Positions 11,043 to 21,298 of a stretch of DNA of 39,624 bases are shown piece by piece (positions within the stretch are counted from its first letter, which is position 1; every line of letters starts with the position of its first letter). The notes under the pieces were generated by a model. The model did no database searches. It was not told the DNA's origin and was given only the letters and a program-made list of their open reading frames with translations. A program made the position numbers and the translations under genes. The stretch spans positions 1 through 39,624 of the forward strand of contig JAUCBJ010002934.1 of assembly GCA_032718475.1 (NCBI GenBank). The letters run 5' to 3'. The DNA is from Nemertoderma westbladi (lineage: Eukaryota > Xenacoelomorpha > Nemertodermatida > Nemertodermatidae).

Positions 11043-11317
11043 CCTGACGTGGCGCCCTCAGTGCCCACAACTTCTTCGGTACTATGTACCCTACTATTAC
11101 TACAAAGGGTATGTGTACATACCCTTTACTTCCTTACGTGGCGCCCTCAGTGCCCACAACTTCTAACTTCTACGGTACTATGTACCCTACTACTACTTCT
11201 ATGGTATACCTACATACCATACCCTTTACTCTCTTACTACGTGGTGCTCTCGGTGCCCACAACCTCTACGGTACTATGTACCCTACTACTACTTCTATGG
11301 TATACCGACATACCATA
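11043..11317 (-). repeat. BEL-1 hairpin-repeat array, first part
   Basis: Three roughly 96-bp units, each with TGGCGCCCTCAGTGCCCACA or close variants, then GGTACTATGTACC (a 5-bp-stem palindrome) and a second palindrome of the TATGGTAT...ATACCATA type. The array lies between the pol-replacing segment and ORF3. It continues at 12389 after LINE-B, and related repeats sit at the same place in BEL-2 (30330-30720). Confidence 0.85.
11310..11317. repeat. Target-site duplication of LINE-B (ATACCATA), left copy
   Basis: ATACCATA at 11310-11317 recurs at 12381-12388, directly at the other end of LINE-B. Removing 11318-12380 and one copy restores a normal hairpin-repeat unit. Confidence 0.85.
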
Positions 11318-12380
11318 TTATTATTATTAGTATTATTACCTTTAATCCAGGCCTTAGCCCATAAAAACGAGTAATACAACGAGTAAGTAGGTCACTGCAA
11401 TATTACCTAAGAAAGAATACGTGATATTGAATTAATACTAAAAGTACGCGAGATCTCACGTAAAATAGAATTGCAAGTTGTGTCAATTCTACGCAATAAA
11501 CTTTGTTTGGACCGGTACCGAATATGGCAAAACATTGGAAGGTTTAACCTTCCGAATTGTAGAGACATACTTGTAGGTTCACCGTCGGTAACCCCACGGA
11601 ATATTAAACAAAATACATGCACAATTATTGTAAGCCACCCGAATCCTATTGTAACATATCTGTGAATAGTTATGAGCATTCCACAGACTGTTACAATATA
11701 TAGGGGTGCAATATGCCCGAAAAAGAGTTACTTTTACTGGTAAAGTAGCGGTACTGAACTTCCTAACTAAAACATTTGATCTGGCATACAAGCAATGCAT
11801 TTGTTTAGTCATGTCGTAATCATCGTCAGTAGTAGAGTGAAGAATATGTCCTAAATAGTTAAACTTATCAACAATTGGAATATATGCACCATATAAACGG
11901 ATTCTACATAGCGGAATACCTGAGTGAGATTTCGGCAAAAAATATATACATTTCGTTTTTTTAACATTGAAAAGCATTGAATGACAGTTGGCAAATTTAA
12001 CAGCAGTGTTAACTAAATTTTGCAAACCATAAATTGATGTAGAGATCAAACAAAGGTCATCTGCATACAGTATGTGATTGACTCGTAAAGAACCCACTTT
12101 ACAGTCAACACCACTGTTGGTTAATAATATACTAATATCATCTACATATAAATTAAAAAAGTAAGGACTTAATATACCTCCTTGTTTAGTGCCGTTAGAC
12201 ACTGTAAAATTAGAAGAGAAAACACCATCCCAAAGTATACGCACGCATATATTGGTTCCTATACCAAAAAGATATTAGCCGCACAATATATACTGGAACT
12301 CCACAGTCTAGTAACTTACGGAAAAGTTTGAAGTGATTTATACGATCGAACGCTTTCGACGCATCCAACATGCAAATGTA
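11318..12380 (-). mobile_element. LINE-B: 5'-truncated non-LTR retrotransposon inserted in the BEL-1 repeats
   Basis: A minus-strand LINE of about 1.06 kb from a different family than LINE-A and LINE-C. The sense 5' end at 12380 enters the reverse transcriptase at motif A (LDASKAFDRINHFKLFRKLL). Then come NGTKQGGILSPYFFNLYVDD (motif B) and HILYADDLCLIS (motif C, YADD). The 3' tail is (TAA)n-like at 11318-11340. It is flanked by an 8-bp duplication. Single frameshifts near 12244 and 11579 break it. I cannot place the clade more finely than the CR1/Jockey-like side of LINEs. Confidence 0.88.
11579..12244 (-). pseudogene. LINE-B reverse transcriptase, partial
   Basis: 221 codons open, starting within the fingers/palm and running to the thumb. 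It has motif B GTKQGGILSPYFFNLYVDDI and catalytic YADD in NHILYADDLCLIS, then YLGHIL and the C-terminal LFRAYCTPIYCNSLW region found in many LINEs. Upstream sense sequence continues in another frame to 12380, and downstream sense sequence continues in another frame to about 11407, so it is a broken gene. Confidence 0.88.
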
Positions 12381-12660
12381 ATACCATACCCTTTTCTCTC
12401 TTACTACGTGGCGCTCGCGGTGCCCACAACCTCTATGGTACTATGTACCCTACTACTACTTCTATGGTATACCTACATACCATACCCTTTACTCTCTTAC
12501 TACGTGGTGCTCTCGGTGCCCACAACCTCTACGGTACTATGTACCCTACTACTACTTCCATGGTATACCTACATACCATACCCTTTACTCTCTTACTACG
12601 TGGCGCTCTCGGTGCCCACAAGTTCTACAGTACTTGCTATGTACTTTACTGCTATATACT
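12381..12660 (-). repeat. BEL-1 hairpin-repeat array, second part
   Basis: Continuation of the 11043-11317 array. Units begin at 12403, 12499 and 12595, an exact 96-bp period. Each has GGTACTATGTACC and TATGGTATACCTACATACCA-like palindromes. Confidence 0.88.
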
Positions 12661-12738
12661 ACCTACTAGTACTATTACTACTTATTTTATTATTTTGCTT
12701 GTTTATTTTTATGTTTTATGTATGGGAAGGGCGTCTCT

Positions 12739-13400
12739 TTAATGGCGATTCTTCCAGCAGGCACTCTCCCACTGCCCCCCTGTAGGTCCTCTTATCCTTC
12801 GCCCCACTCTCCTTGTCAATTCCAACTCTCTAGGAATTGATCTTCTCTTCTCCTCTACCCTAAAATCGGGTCTTTCGGTCGCCTTCTTGATTTCCTCATG
12901 GTTCTCTGGCAGCGCAATGCCACCCTTCATCTTGTCGTCACCTGGCGGTAGAATGAAAAGAAATCGAGAGAATAGATAAAGCAGAATAGACAATAGAAAT
13001 CCTCTCCCTTTCCACCCTGTCTTCTTATTTGACCTCCCCCTTTTCGGTATGGCTCTCAACCGGACCGGCGTCTTCTCCGGACACTCCTCTGCACATCTCG
13101 CCGTCCACTCTTCTCCATCCTCATACCGATTCTCGCCAGGAACATTTATGTTCCACCTCATTGCCTCTAGGTCCTCTGCGTCGAACCCATTCTCCTCCGC
13201 CCACTCTCTTGCTGTTGCTTCCCCTCCTAACTCATTTATCGGCGGTATTTATCTGGAATTATCCTCTATCCTTTCACCACACCCCACTATGCGTGGTTCC
13301 AGATCCATACCTATCTCCGACTCCTGGTATCCTCCCCCGGGCTGCTTTTTATATGGGACCTCCCCATCGCCCGTCCCTGGTTTCTCCTCTATGTCCTCAA
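12739..13400 (-). pseudogene. BEL-1 segment of unknown origin where pol should be
   Basis: Immediately after the PFGWMLTGP block BEL-1 stops resembling BEL-2. An open frame at 12739-13161 (140 codons, minus) follows a stop at about 13249. It has a charged start, a hydrophobic segment FLLSILLYLFSRFLFILPP (a possible membrane helix) and a charged, Arg-rich end. I do not recognise it and BEL-2 has no counterpart. It may be captured DNA or a diverged extra gene of a BEL relative. Confidence 0.5.
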
Positions 13401-14283
13401 CACTGCCGGACAGCGTGCACCCTGAAGTCTCGGACACACCAAATGGTGTCCTCGTCTTAATTGGGCCAGTGAGCATCCATCCAAATGGCGTGAGAATGGC
13501 CATCGGGTCTCGCTCCCTGTCATAGCTGAAAATGGTCTGTAGTCTCTCATGGGCTGTCGGGCAGTCCATGCCGACTATGAGAGATATTTTCGGGACATCC
13601 AGCTTGGACACGGAGAAATCGATGTTGTCCAGGTACCGGTATTGGTCGACCTCGATCTTTGTGGGTCGCCTGGCGTTAATATTAATCGATTCCATTATTC
13701 GGATTGGTTCGATGGTAGCCCCATAGCCACACCCTGGTGTTATCACTGATATCTGTCTCACTCTCGGGAATGCATCCGCCAGATTATGTTCGGGTTTAGG
13801 CCTGTTGTATTCAGCTTTCAGTGCCCTCCCCAAACTATCCTTGCTGTAGACTGGATCCGATGCGTTGAGTTTGTAAGGTGCATCTAGGGTCTTTAGCACA
13901 ATCAGCGCCTTTTCGACTTTATTCGCGAAGGTCTTGATGCTGACAGGGTTATCCTGTAGTCCGCCTGATGTTATCCCCCTTAAGGTTTGTCGGATGATCT
14001 TAGCAGGATGTCCGAATTCCCTGTCTAGGGCCTGCCATGCAGTCGTGAATCCACCTTCGATACCTTGGTACTGCCTTACGATGTCATATGCTGGCCCCCC
14101 TGTGTAAACTTGTAAGTATTTTAGGTACTCCGCCTGCGTCAGGTTCTTTGTTAATATTTCGTTTCTGTACATGCGCCGGAATTGCAGGTATTCCTCCCGC
14201 TTACTACCATCGAATTTGAACGGCTCCACTGGTGGTAGCTCGATCCTGGTCTTAAGCGCGTCGATGAGTGTTGCCATTCCCAT
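13249..14283 (-). pseudogene. BEL-1 Gag with protease C-terminal end (two in-frame deletions)
   Basis: 344 codons open. The N-terminal part from MGMATLIDALKTRIELPP through KFDGSKREEYLQFRRMY and DREFGHPAKIIRQTL is the DUF1759-type Gag of BEL/Pao elements. Relative to BEL-2, 150 bp are missing at NAS/DPVYS (BEL-2 25613-25762) and 657 bp at RQ/ISVI (BEL-2 25867-26523). The second gap removes the zinc knuckle and the protease active site. Both gaps are multiples of three, so the frame reads on into the protease end (VGMDCPTAHER, TPFGWMLTGPI). It could still make a Gag-like protein but no protease activity is expected. Confidence 0.88.
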
Positions 14284-14383
14284 CGCTTGTACTTCTAGGA
14301 TGCTCGATGGTTGTGATACGACTCCCTTGCTGTCGGGTGCGGTTCACCCGTCGGACCTGTCGACTTTCTCTGTGTTGGATATA

Positions 14384-15929
14384 TCATCGGGGGTAACGGT
14401 CCCTTCCATATCTCTGTGTCACACGACTTATTTGGGTCTGAGGGGTTTGGGGTTTTTGTTCTTGGTTGAGTGTACTGCTGATATTGCAATGGGGAAATGT
14501 CACCCTGTCCTCCCCTACCAGTGTTATATTTGGTACGGGGGTTGATGTTATCATGTTAGGGCCCATGCATCTATCGGCAATAGCTACCCCCTCTCCTGGG
14601 TATATATTATATCCTTGCATGTTATAGTCATACTGGTGTGCAGGTACCGGTATAGGCCTATCCACTTCTTGTCTACCTACCCGTATGTATGCCGCGACTT
14701 CCGGGTTCTAATCCTGTTGTCCTCGCTACCCTATCACCTACACTATCTCTCCCAGCATGGCCTATAGTGTGTGCAGTAAGGCCTACAGTATGTCCTGCAG
14801 TCTGCCTGTGTCCTTCCGGACCGAAGTTTAATCTTCTCGATTATTCCAAGAAGTCCTCCCCGCGACTACCGTATTCTCAATCGGCAGCTACGTTCCGCTG
14901 GGAAGTTTCTCTTCAATCCCCTCCCCTGTCCTCATCCTCGCACCGGTACATCCTGTACCCTTCTCCCGGTGTGTGGTATATCTCACCAGGTTGTGTCTCA
15001 CCGGGGCGACGGCAATCTCCCGGAGTTCGACCCCACTGACTCTCTAACTCCATCTCGACTACTGACGGTTCACTGTCCGACCTTCCTCTCCAGTTGCTCG
15101 TAGCAACGCTCCTTCTATTATCTTCACCTCGCCTTACTTCAGTGCAGTGATCCTCCTTGTGAGATCTCGCTTCGACTTCCCGGATAAACTCCACTGTTCG
15201 TCTTCCGTCTTCCGACTGGGCTCGACGTCTTCTCGCTTGCCCGCTCACGGCGCCAACGTCTCTCTCTCTCTGCCTGGTTGGACGGTCCTGGGGATACTCG
15301 CAATCCCCCTACTATTCTCTGTCGTCGGGTGCCGCTAACTCGCCGCGCGCATTGTCCGCCGACTCTTGTGGGACATTCTCTGCCCCCCCCTCGCCACTAA
15401 TCTGTCGTGTTGGGGTGCTCGTAGCCCCCCCCCCCCACCGCCACCTCCCACTTCGCTTCTACGCCCCTCTCTAGTCGACGCACTATCTCTACCCTCGCTG
15501 GGTCTATTCACCACCGCCTCTCCCTGTGCAACTGCGTGGCCTTGCAAGCTCTCGTTGGGTTGACTCACCCCCTCTACTCCCTATGCAACTGCGTGGCCTG
15601 GCAGGCTCTCGTTGGCCGGTCCACCTGTCCCCCCTACGTTTGTATTAATTGCACCGTTATCAATTTCGCCCTGATTCGTTACACTATTACTAATGATATT
15701 ATTTTGGTTAATTTATTCAGGATTGTTTAACGCATTATTGTTGCCTAAATTATTATTTAAATTATTTAAATTATTTTGCTCAGGATTAGGGTTATTATTT
15801 GGATTATTTTGCACATTTAAATTAGGGTTATTATAATTACTGGGTAAAATATTATTTCCTGCAAGAAAGGTTTGATTAGGGTTATCTATTACGGTACTAT
15901 TAATATTAACTCCCTCTAACGTATTATTA
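14384..15929 (-). pseudogene. BEL-1 middle 5' region: Asn-rich, 57-bp-type repeat and Pro/Gln-rich segments
   Basis: Broken frames (14384-14665, 14913-15248, 15335-15568, 15713-16006) match BEL-2 23390-25150. In sense order: an Asn-rich stretch (NNPNLNVQNNPNNNPN at about 15830-15780), ESLQGHAVAQGE repeats, RRRAQSEDGRRTVEFI, then IPVPAHQYDYNMQGYNIYPG. C runs on the plus strand at 15425-15436 and 15933-15943 correspond to G runs in BEL-2. This region precedes the Gag domain and is not typical of BEL/Pao. Confidence 0.72.
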
Positions 15930-17325
15930 TTACCCCCCCCCCCTGCCCATACAGTTACACCAGTCCTGGGTCTGTCGCCCGGTACCTGTAAGTGGGGTAT
16001 TAACAAAGGTTTCCATTACCTCTGGTTCCTCATAAATGCTACCCGAACCAGCTTCACTCTTCGATAATCCCGTTTTTGCCAGTTCTAAACGGCGCTTTTG
16101 CTTCGCTGGATACTGCATTAACCCCCTCAGCCGGGTATGCATATCAACCCACATCCGTTTACCCGCTCTCTCTCTCTCTCTCTCTATCCTCCCTAATACT
16201 CTCGTGGCTATCTCTGCTTCCCTCACAATCCTCTCAGCTCTCCTCGCCTCTCGCTCCTTGCGCTCCTTTATTTCTCTCTCGATCCTCATTGCCTCTCTCG
16301 CCTCTCGCTCGTTGCGTTCGTTCGTCTCTCTCGCCTCCCGCTCTTTGCGTTCGTTCGCCTCTCTCGCCTCCCGCTCTTTGCATTCGTTCGCCTCTCTCGC
16401 CTCCCGCTCTTTACATTCGCTCATTTCCCTCTCCTCACCCTCTCCTCACCCTCTCTAAAGTTTCTCGCCACCCTCTTGGCCCTCTCTTTACATTATCTCG
16501 CTAATTCTCTCTCCCTATCTAATAGCACAGTTCCCTCATCTAACTGCCTCTCCAGTTCCTTTTGATCCAGCGCGACAATGTCTAGTTGACATGCCAGATC
16601 TATCTCTAACACCTTTCTTGCTTTCGCGGAGGATGTAGCGGACTTGTCGGTCACGACGGACTCCCGTTGCCTCCCTGTCCTACTAATTTTCCCCCGTTTA
16701 CTGGGGTTCTCGCTAACCGACGAAACCGAATCCTCGGGGTTAACCTCGGATTCGCCCCCATCCCGCTAACTTAATTCCCCTAGCATCCACTAAGTAAGGC
16801 CCTACGTACACTACATCTGGCCCCATTACCTCTGACTCAGTTCCGTGGCGACCCCCCTCACTCTCTCACTCGCCAGTTCTCTCTGTCCAAAACGGACTAA
16901 GTAACGGAAATCTTTATTCGACTCACCTAGCTTCTGGTATAGTTTAGGCTGGTCTACCTTTCTCCTCTCCTTAGCCTCTTTAAGTAGTTTCTTCGTGGCG
17001 TTGTACACCCGTCGTAGGCGATCGTTCATCCCATTCCCGTCGCCGTTCCGGTGGGCCGTCCATCGCCCTCGGCCTGTGGCTGGCCGGCGACTTCGGTACT
17101 CCGACCGCCGTCGTCATCGCGCGTCGACTCGTTGTTATCTTTCCCTCCTGGTAGTTGACGGCCACCCTCCACTTGGGTAGTCGGATCGTCCCTCGTTGGC
17201 GAATCCGGTGTGGCTGGCCGGTACTGTCTCATCGCGGCCTCTCAGATCGTTTGGTTGGTATCATCCGGGGTCCGCGGCAGCATTCTTTCTCCCTCTGATT
17301 CTCGGGGCATTCATCCTTCACTCAT
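15930..17325 (-). pseudogene. BEL-1 5' open region with coiled coil
   Basis: It begins with an ATG at 17325 in the context matching BEL-2 22014. Frames at 17026-17232, 16826-17029 and 15930-16424 match the BEL-2 5' region. There is an Arg/Asp-rich low-complexity head, then RLRRVYNATKKLLKEAKERR, then a long heptad-like stretch of EREAREANERKE repeats (predicted coiled coil), then MHTRLRGLMQY and EPEVMETFVNTP. Stops and frameshifts interrupt it. The function is unknown. The coiled coil suggests self-association, perhaps as part of Gag. Confidence 0.7.
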
Positions 17326-17360
17326 CTTGGTGTGTTGCGGTCACAGTTCTCGTTGTAAGT

Positions 17361-17366
17361 TGGATA
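17361..17366. repeat. Target-site duplication of LINE-C copy 2 (TGGATA), left copy
   Basis: TGGATA at 17361-17366 recurs at 19759-19764 at the 3' end of the LINE. Joining the flanks restores a BEL leader like the one at 21962-22013. Confidence 0.75.
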
Positions 17367-17990
17367 GTTTTTGGAAAGCTATGGACTCATAGTGGACCCA
17401 GTGGTCACAAGTCCCAGATAGACCATATCCTGTTTCGTAGGAAATACAGGAGCTCTATTCAAGACTGTAATGCATTTACACTACGACCCTTCTCCAGTGA
17501 TCACCGCCTTATTGTGGCCAAGGTAAGACTTAGTCTGTGTGCTAGCAGAACAACGAAATCTGCCTTGCCGCGGCATGACTGGTCCTCTCTGTTGCAACAG
17601 CCAAGTGTGAGATCCAGCTTCACACTACAGCTGAGCAACAGGTATGAGGTTCTTGCCTCTGAGGCGGCAGATCACTGTGAGGGCTATACTGCCTTCACAG
17701 AGGCAGTTAAGTTAGCAGCTGCAGAAACAGTTTCTGTATACCCTCGAAACAAGAAACGGGCCCCCTGAACTGACAACAAAATTCAGAAGTGCCGAAATGA
17801 CCTCTACAAGGCGCAGAAAGAGTCCCGACTCAAACAGACTACAGCGGCCAAGAATGCAGTTAAGGCTGCATCTAGGTCTCTGAACAGGCAGTACTCTGTT
17901 AATTTACAGGAGCTAATAAACCAACAGGTTGATGCCATCAATGATGCTGACGACAGCAGGCAATCATTCCAGGCATGGAGATCGATCAAC

Positions 17991-19205
17991 TTGCTTGCTG
18001 GTCGAAAAAGCCAACCAACCAACAAGGTTAAGGCTGAATCACCAGCCGATCGCATCAATGGTTGGAAGGCCCACTTTGAAAAGCTCCTCAATAATGACAG
18101 GGTATTGCCTGATAACTTTATAGAAGTAAAAGTGTCTGAGTCTGTACTCCCAGATATTCCCATTGGTGATATCTCCTTTGCAGAAGTGAAGGCTGCTGCA
18201 AAGAGCATTAAGACCAATCGTGCCAGTGGAGTAGATGGTGTTCCCCCTGAGGTTTTTAAAATACTTGAGTGTTTAAAGCTCATATATCCCATCATAGTAG
18301 ACATGTACCGAACAACAAGAGTCCCACAAGAAATGAAAACAAATAAGTTGGTGCCAGTTCCCAAGAAGGGCAACCTAACACTCTATGGTTCTTTTCGGGG
18401 AATCTCATTGATCTCGATTGCTGCAAAGCTATACAATAGGATTCTATTAAATCGCATCAGGAATCCCATTGAGAGACTGCTCCGTGGAAATCAGAATGGG
18501 TTCCGTAAAGGTCGTGGGACCATGGAGCCCATTTTGGCACTTAGAAGGATAAGTGAAGAGTTATCAAAAAAGAAAGACAGGCATCTGGCTGTTATCTTGG
18601 TTGACTTCTTCAAGGCCTTTGATTCAGTCTCTCTCTCACGTATGTTCAGCATACTTTCATTATATGGGATTCCTGATGAATTTATTGCAGCAATCAGATC
18701 AGTATACGATGGTTCGACAACATTTGTGTCTACTGTTGACGGTGACACCGAACCATTTGAAGTGTTATGGGGCGTCCTCCAGGGAGACACACTTGCACCA
18801 TTCTTGTTCATAATTGTTGTTGACTATGTTCTACGCATGTCCTTAGATCATCATAATGATGATGGGGTGATGATAACTCCACCTACTGGCTTCAGAAGTC
18901 AAGGAAATCCTGCCAAGTACCTAACTGATCTAGACTTTTCTGATGACTTAGGAGTACTCTCAGAATCACTAGAGGGAGCCCAACGGCTCCTCAGCTCATT
19001 AGAACATGCTGCTGCTTCTAGTGTTGGTCTTTTTATTAACTCCAGAAAGACCAAAATTTTGACAGTTAACTTTGAAAGTCCTCAGCAAGTCTCTGATCGG
19101 ATGAGCATAAGCTCAAAAGATGGTATGCTTGAGCATGTGAATGACTTCTGTTACCTGGGATCATGGATCCGGAACTCAGGTGAGGGAGGACCTTCGAATA
19201 CGTAA
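17991..19205 (+). pseudogene. LINE-C copy 2 reverse transcriptase
   Basis: 404 codons open, from the linker to the thumb. Motifs in order: ASGVDGVPPEVFK, NQNGFRKGRGTMEPI, motif A VILVDFFKAFDSV (about residues 200-212), motif B GVLQGDTLAPFLF, motif C LDFSDDLGVLS. The other copies have FADD where this one has FSDD, so the A of the catalytic box has changed. The frame is lost at the GEGGPSNT end by a small insertion relative to copies 1 and 3 (19185-19205). The upstream frame (17196-17768) belongs to the same protein. Products of such LINEs copy their own RNA at a nicked target. Confidence 0.9.
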
Positions 19206-19383
19206 GGGAAAGGCATGGGCAGCCTTGAATAGGATTTCCAGGATTTGGAAGTCACCGAGAATAAATCGGAAACTTAAGGTATGATTATTTAGAGCAGCAG
19301 TAGTTCCAGTACTCCTCTATGGGAGTCCATGCTGGGCTCTAACTGCTGAGGACACCAAATATCTGGATGGCACATTCACAAGA

Positions 19384-19722
19384 ATGCTACGCCGGCTTCA
19401 TTGTGTCAAGTACAATGCACACATCTCCAACCAGACACTATATAACATTGGAGGTGTCTCATTGGTTCCCCCAAGCTTGACACTAGAACAAAATCGCCTC
19501 CGATTTGCAGGACATTGCTTTCGCCGTGAGGACCAGCCAGTGCATAATCTTGTTATTTGGCAGCCTCAAGGAGTGAATAAGCATGGTGGACAGCCCATGA
19601 CTTTCTTGAGACGCATCTTAAAGGACACTGGCCTTGAAGATGCGGATGATCTAGCAAATGTCATGGGTGATAGGGAGTTGTGGCGGTGCAATTTTGTCGA
19701 TAAGCCGGCACAGCATTCTTAA
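19384..19722 (+). pseudogene. LINE-C copy 2 C-terminal domain
   Basis: 112 codons open, in a different frame from the upstream part. LRRLHCVKYNAHISNQTLYN, LRFAGHCFRREDQPVHNLV and DLANVMGDRELWRCNFV match copies 1 and 3. The stop at 19720-19722 is the natural end of the LINE protein, about 36 bp before the tail. Confidence 0.88.
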
Positions 19723-19773
19723 AAATGCAGCTGCAATGCAGCATGCCGATCCTAGTAGTGGATATTTGTTAAC

Positions 19774-20467
19774 TGTGACGGGATCTGAGATCCCGACCGG
19801 GTAAGATTTATACGCATCACTTGACTGCTGGTCTGCTGGGCTAGTGTCCTTTTTGCCGAAGGCCGTTGGGGAAAAATAACAGAGTTTGTGTTTCTCGATG
19901 TTTATGTTCCAATGATAATAGCACAGAATCAGTTACAGTATATGATCGAAATCGCAATACAGAATAACAACAGCAGTGTGTATAGTGATGTTACTAATAA
20001 AGTGATGCAAGTGATGTATGATGTTAAATGATGGTTAAAAACTATAACCGGTCTGCAACTCTGTGATTGATGAACTGACCGGTAAATCAGTAATCAGGGT
20101 AACTATATGATTGATACACATAGATATTGGTTTCACCTCTACTTTACATGGCGTTCTGTACCCAATGGATGCTTTCCTATCTTTCCCCACGTGCTTCCCT
20201 GCCCGCTATTGGCTTATATACTAATTTTCACTTTGGCACTCCCTGTGCGTGTTACCCCCTGCCGCTAGCCTTGACTAGCTGTGTTCTCCCTGTGAGGTGG
20301 TTTGACCTCTCACCTCTCTCTGTGGCTTTAGGGCCTGTGTCGCCCCCCCCCCGAGTTGGTTATGAGGCGAGATTATTATTGGTAATCTCGTATCGCCAAC
20401 TATCTTGGTAAAATGCCACTGTTCCCATTTTTGGGTGGATAATGTAAGGGAATTGAATCCGCTTACA
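19774..20467 (-). repeat. BEL-1 5' LTR
   Basis: 694 bp, the partner of 8491-9181. It should hold the promoter of BEL-1, reading leftward. The target duplication ATTGC follows at 20468-20472. A C10 run lies at 20343-20352. Confidence 0.95.
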
Positions 20468-20472
20468 ATTGC
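20468..20472. repeat. Target-site duplication of BEL-1 (right copy, ATTGC)
   Basis: Identical to 8486-8490. Confidence 0.9.
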
Positions 20473-21215
20473 ACTGCAGGAATTTAATCTAATCCACAAG
20501 CTTTATGATTGGACATGCTTTCAATACTTCTTTACAAGTGTGAAGTCCCCTGTTTCTATAGGTAGCGTTTTGTCTTATATTTTCCTTGTAGGGTTGACAT
20601 CGATGTTTGTTGGCTGCCCAAGCAAGTTGCTGAAGTGATCTATCCATTTCCCACATGTTCTTCAGGACTATCAGCTTTTAGGCGCCCCTTTGCACAACCT
20701 TTCCGCAAGATATCTCATTTACAGTTTGCCATGTAATTCTAGATTGTTGCTGTATTTTTTAGCAGTTGTGATTTCTTCAATTTTATCCTGTATGTACTTC
20801 TCCTGGCTGATGTAGGCCAATTCAGATCTTCCAGCTTTCTCAACCATGTTGATAATTTCGGTTTTTGGTTGTTAGATTTTTACTTTGTAGGCTATCTTAA
20901 GATCTTCTCTCTTACAAGTAACCTTAGAGTCTTGCCAATTCACATACTGTTTACGTTTGAGTTTCTGGGGAATATGCGTCTTGCCTGATTATTTGTGGGA
21001 TTTTATTATATTCTGGTATATTGAATCGGTAGAGTGGATTTCGTCCATTGACTGAAGTGCTTCAAAGCAGTTTTAAACTTCTACTGCGTAAGCATCCTTT
21101 ACTGTATTGTCAGTTGAGTTTCTCCAAGTCATTAGTTGATTCGCTTGTTTGTTGTTATCGGATTCAGTCTGCTATGCGTTCCAACCATAAATTGGGAGGG
21201 GGAGCCAATCTACCA
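20468..21215 (-). pseudogene. LINE-A, 5' half (linker before reverse transcriptase), decayed
   Basis: The minus strand, read in mixed frames, gives the linker typical of RTE/CR1-like LINEs: a basic helical stretch (WLRKLEDLNW..), a DHFSNLLGQPTNIDVNP-like segment and a K-A-C-G-L-D.IPA-like motif just at the boundary. After ATTGC this sequence continues into the complement of 8490-8460. The piece was therefore contiguous with 7011-8490 before BEL-1 jumped in. It has many stops. Confidence 0.75.
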
Positions 21216-21293
21216 ATATTGCCCGGAAGTGATATATAACAAGGAGAAAGGAGATATTACGTGGTTAGAGCAAGGCAAGCTATTGAGCCCAGG

Positions 21294-21298
21294 GCCAA
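21294..21298. repeat. Target-site duplication of BEL-2 (left copy, GCCAA)
   Basis: GCCAA precedes the 5' LTR. The right copy is GCCA at 34533-34536, completed as GCCAA at 37295-37299, because LINE-C copy 3 inserted across the junction. Confidence 0.85.

Larger units (their letters stand above)
17367..19758 (+). mobile_element. LINE-C copy 2, 5'-truncated, inserted in the BEL-1 leader
   Basis: About 2.39 kb, plus strand, antisense to BEL-1. It starts in the endonuclease end (GHKSQIDHILFRRKYRSSIQ, then SDHRLIVAKVRLSL, the conserved SDH of apurinic-type LINE endonucleases), runs through the linker and reverse transcriptase to the C-terminal domain, and ends with a short (AGT)n tail. The body is 3'-complete but 5'-truncated and carries a stop at 17766-17768 plus a frameshift near 19200. 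It is about 97% identical by eye to copy 3. Confidence 0.92.
8491..20467 (-). mobile_element. BEL-1: BEL/Pao LTR retrotransposon, minus strand, non-autonomous, with two nested LINEs
   Basis: Bounded by LTRs at 19774-20467 (5' in its own sense) and 8491-9181 (3'), with an exact 5-bp target duplication. In sense order it holds a leader, a 5' open region (17325-15930), an Asn-rich and repeat region, a Gag/protease-end frame (14283-13249), an unrecognised segment (13400-12739), a hairpin-repeat array split by LINE-B, ORF3 (10961-9903), a structured 3' UTR and a polypurine tract (9189-9182). No reverse transcriptase, RNase H or integrase homology is present, unlike BEL-2. Removing LINE-B (1063 bp) and LINE-C copy 2 (2392 bp) leaves about 8.5 kb. 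The two LTRs differ at about 20 sites by eye. Confidence 0.93.

Noticed and set aside
18955-18965. CTGATGA in LINE-C copy 2 as another hammerhead core
   Set aside because: It is part of the codons of the reverse transcriptase FSDD box. There is no stem II and no GAAA at the right distance.
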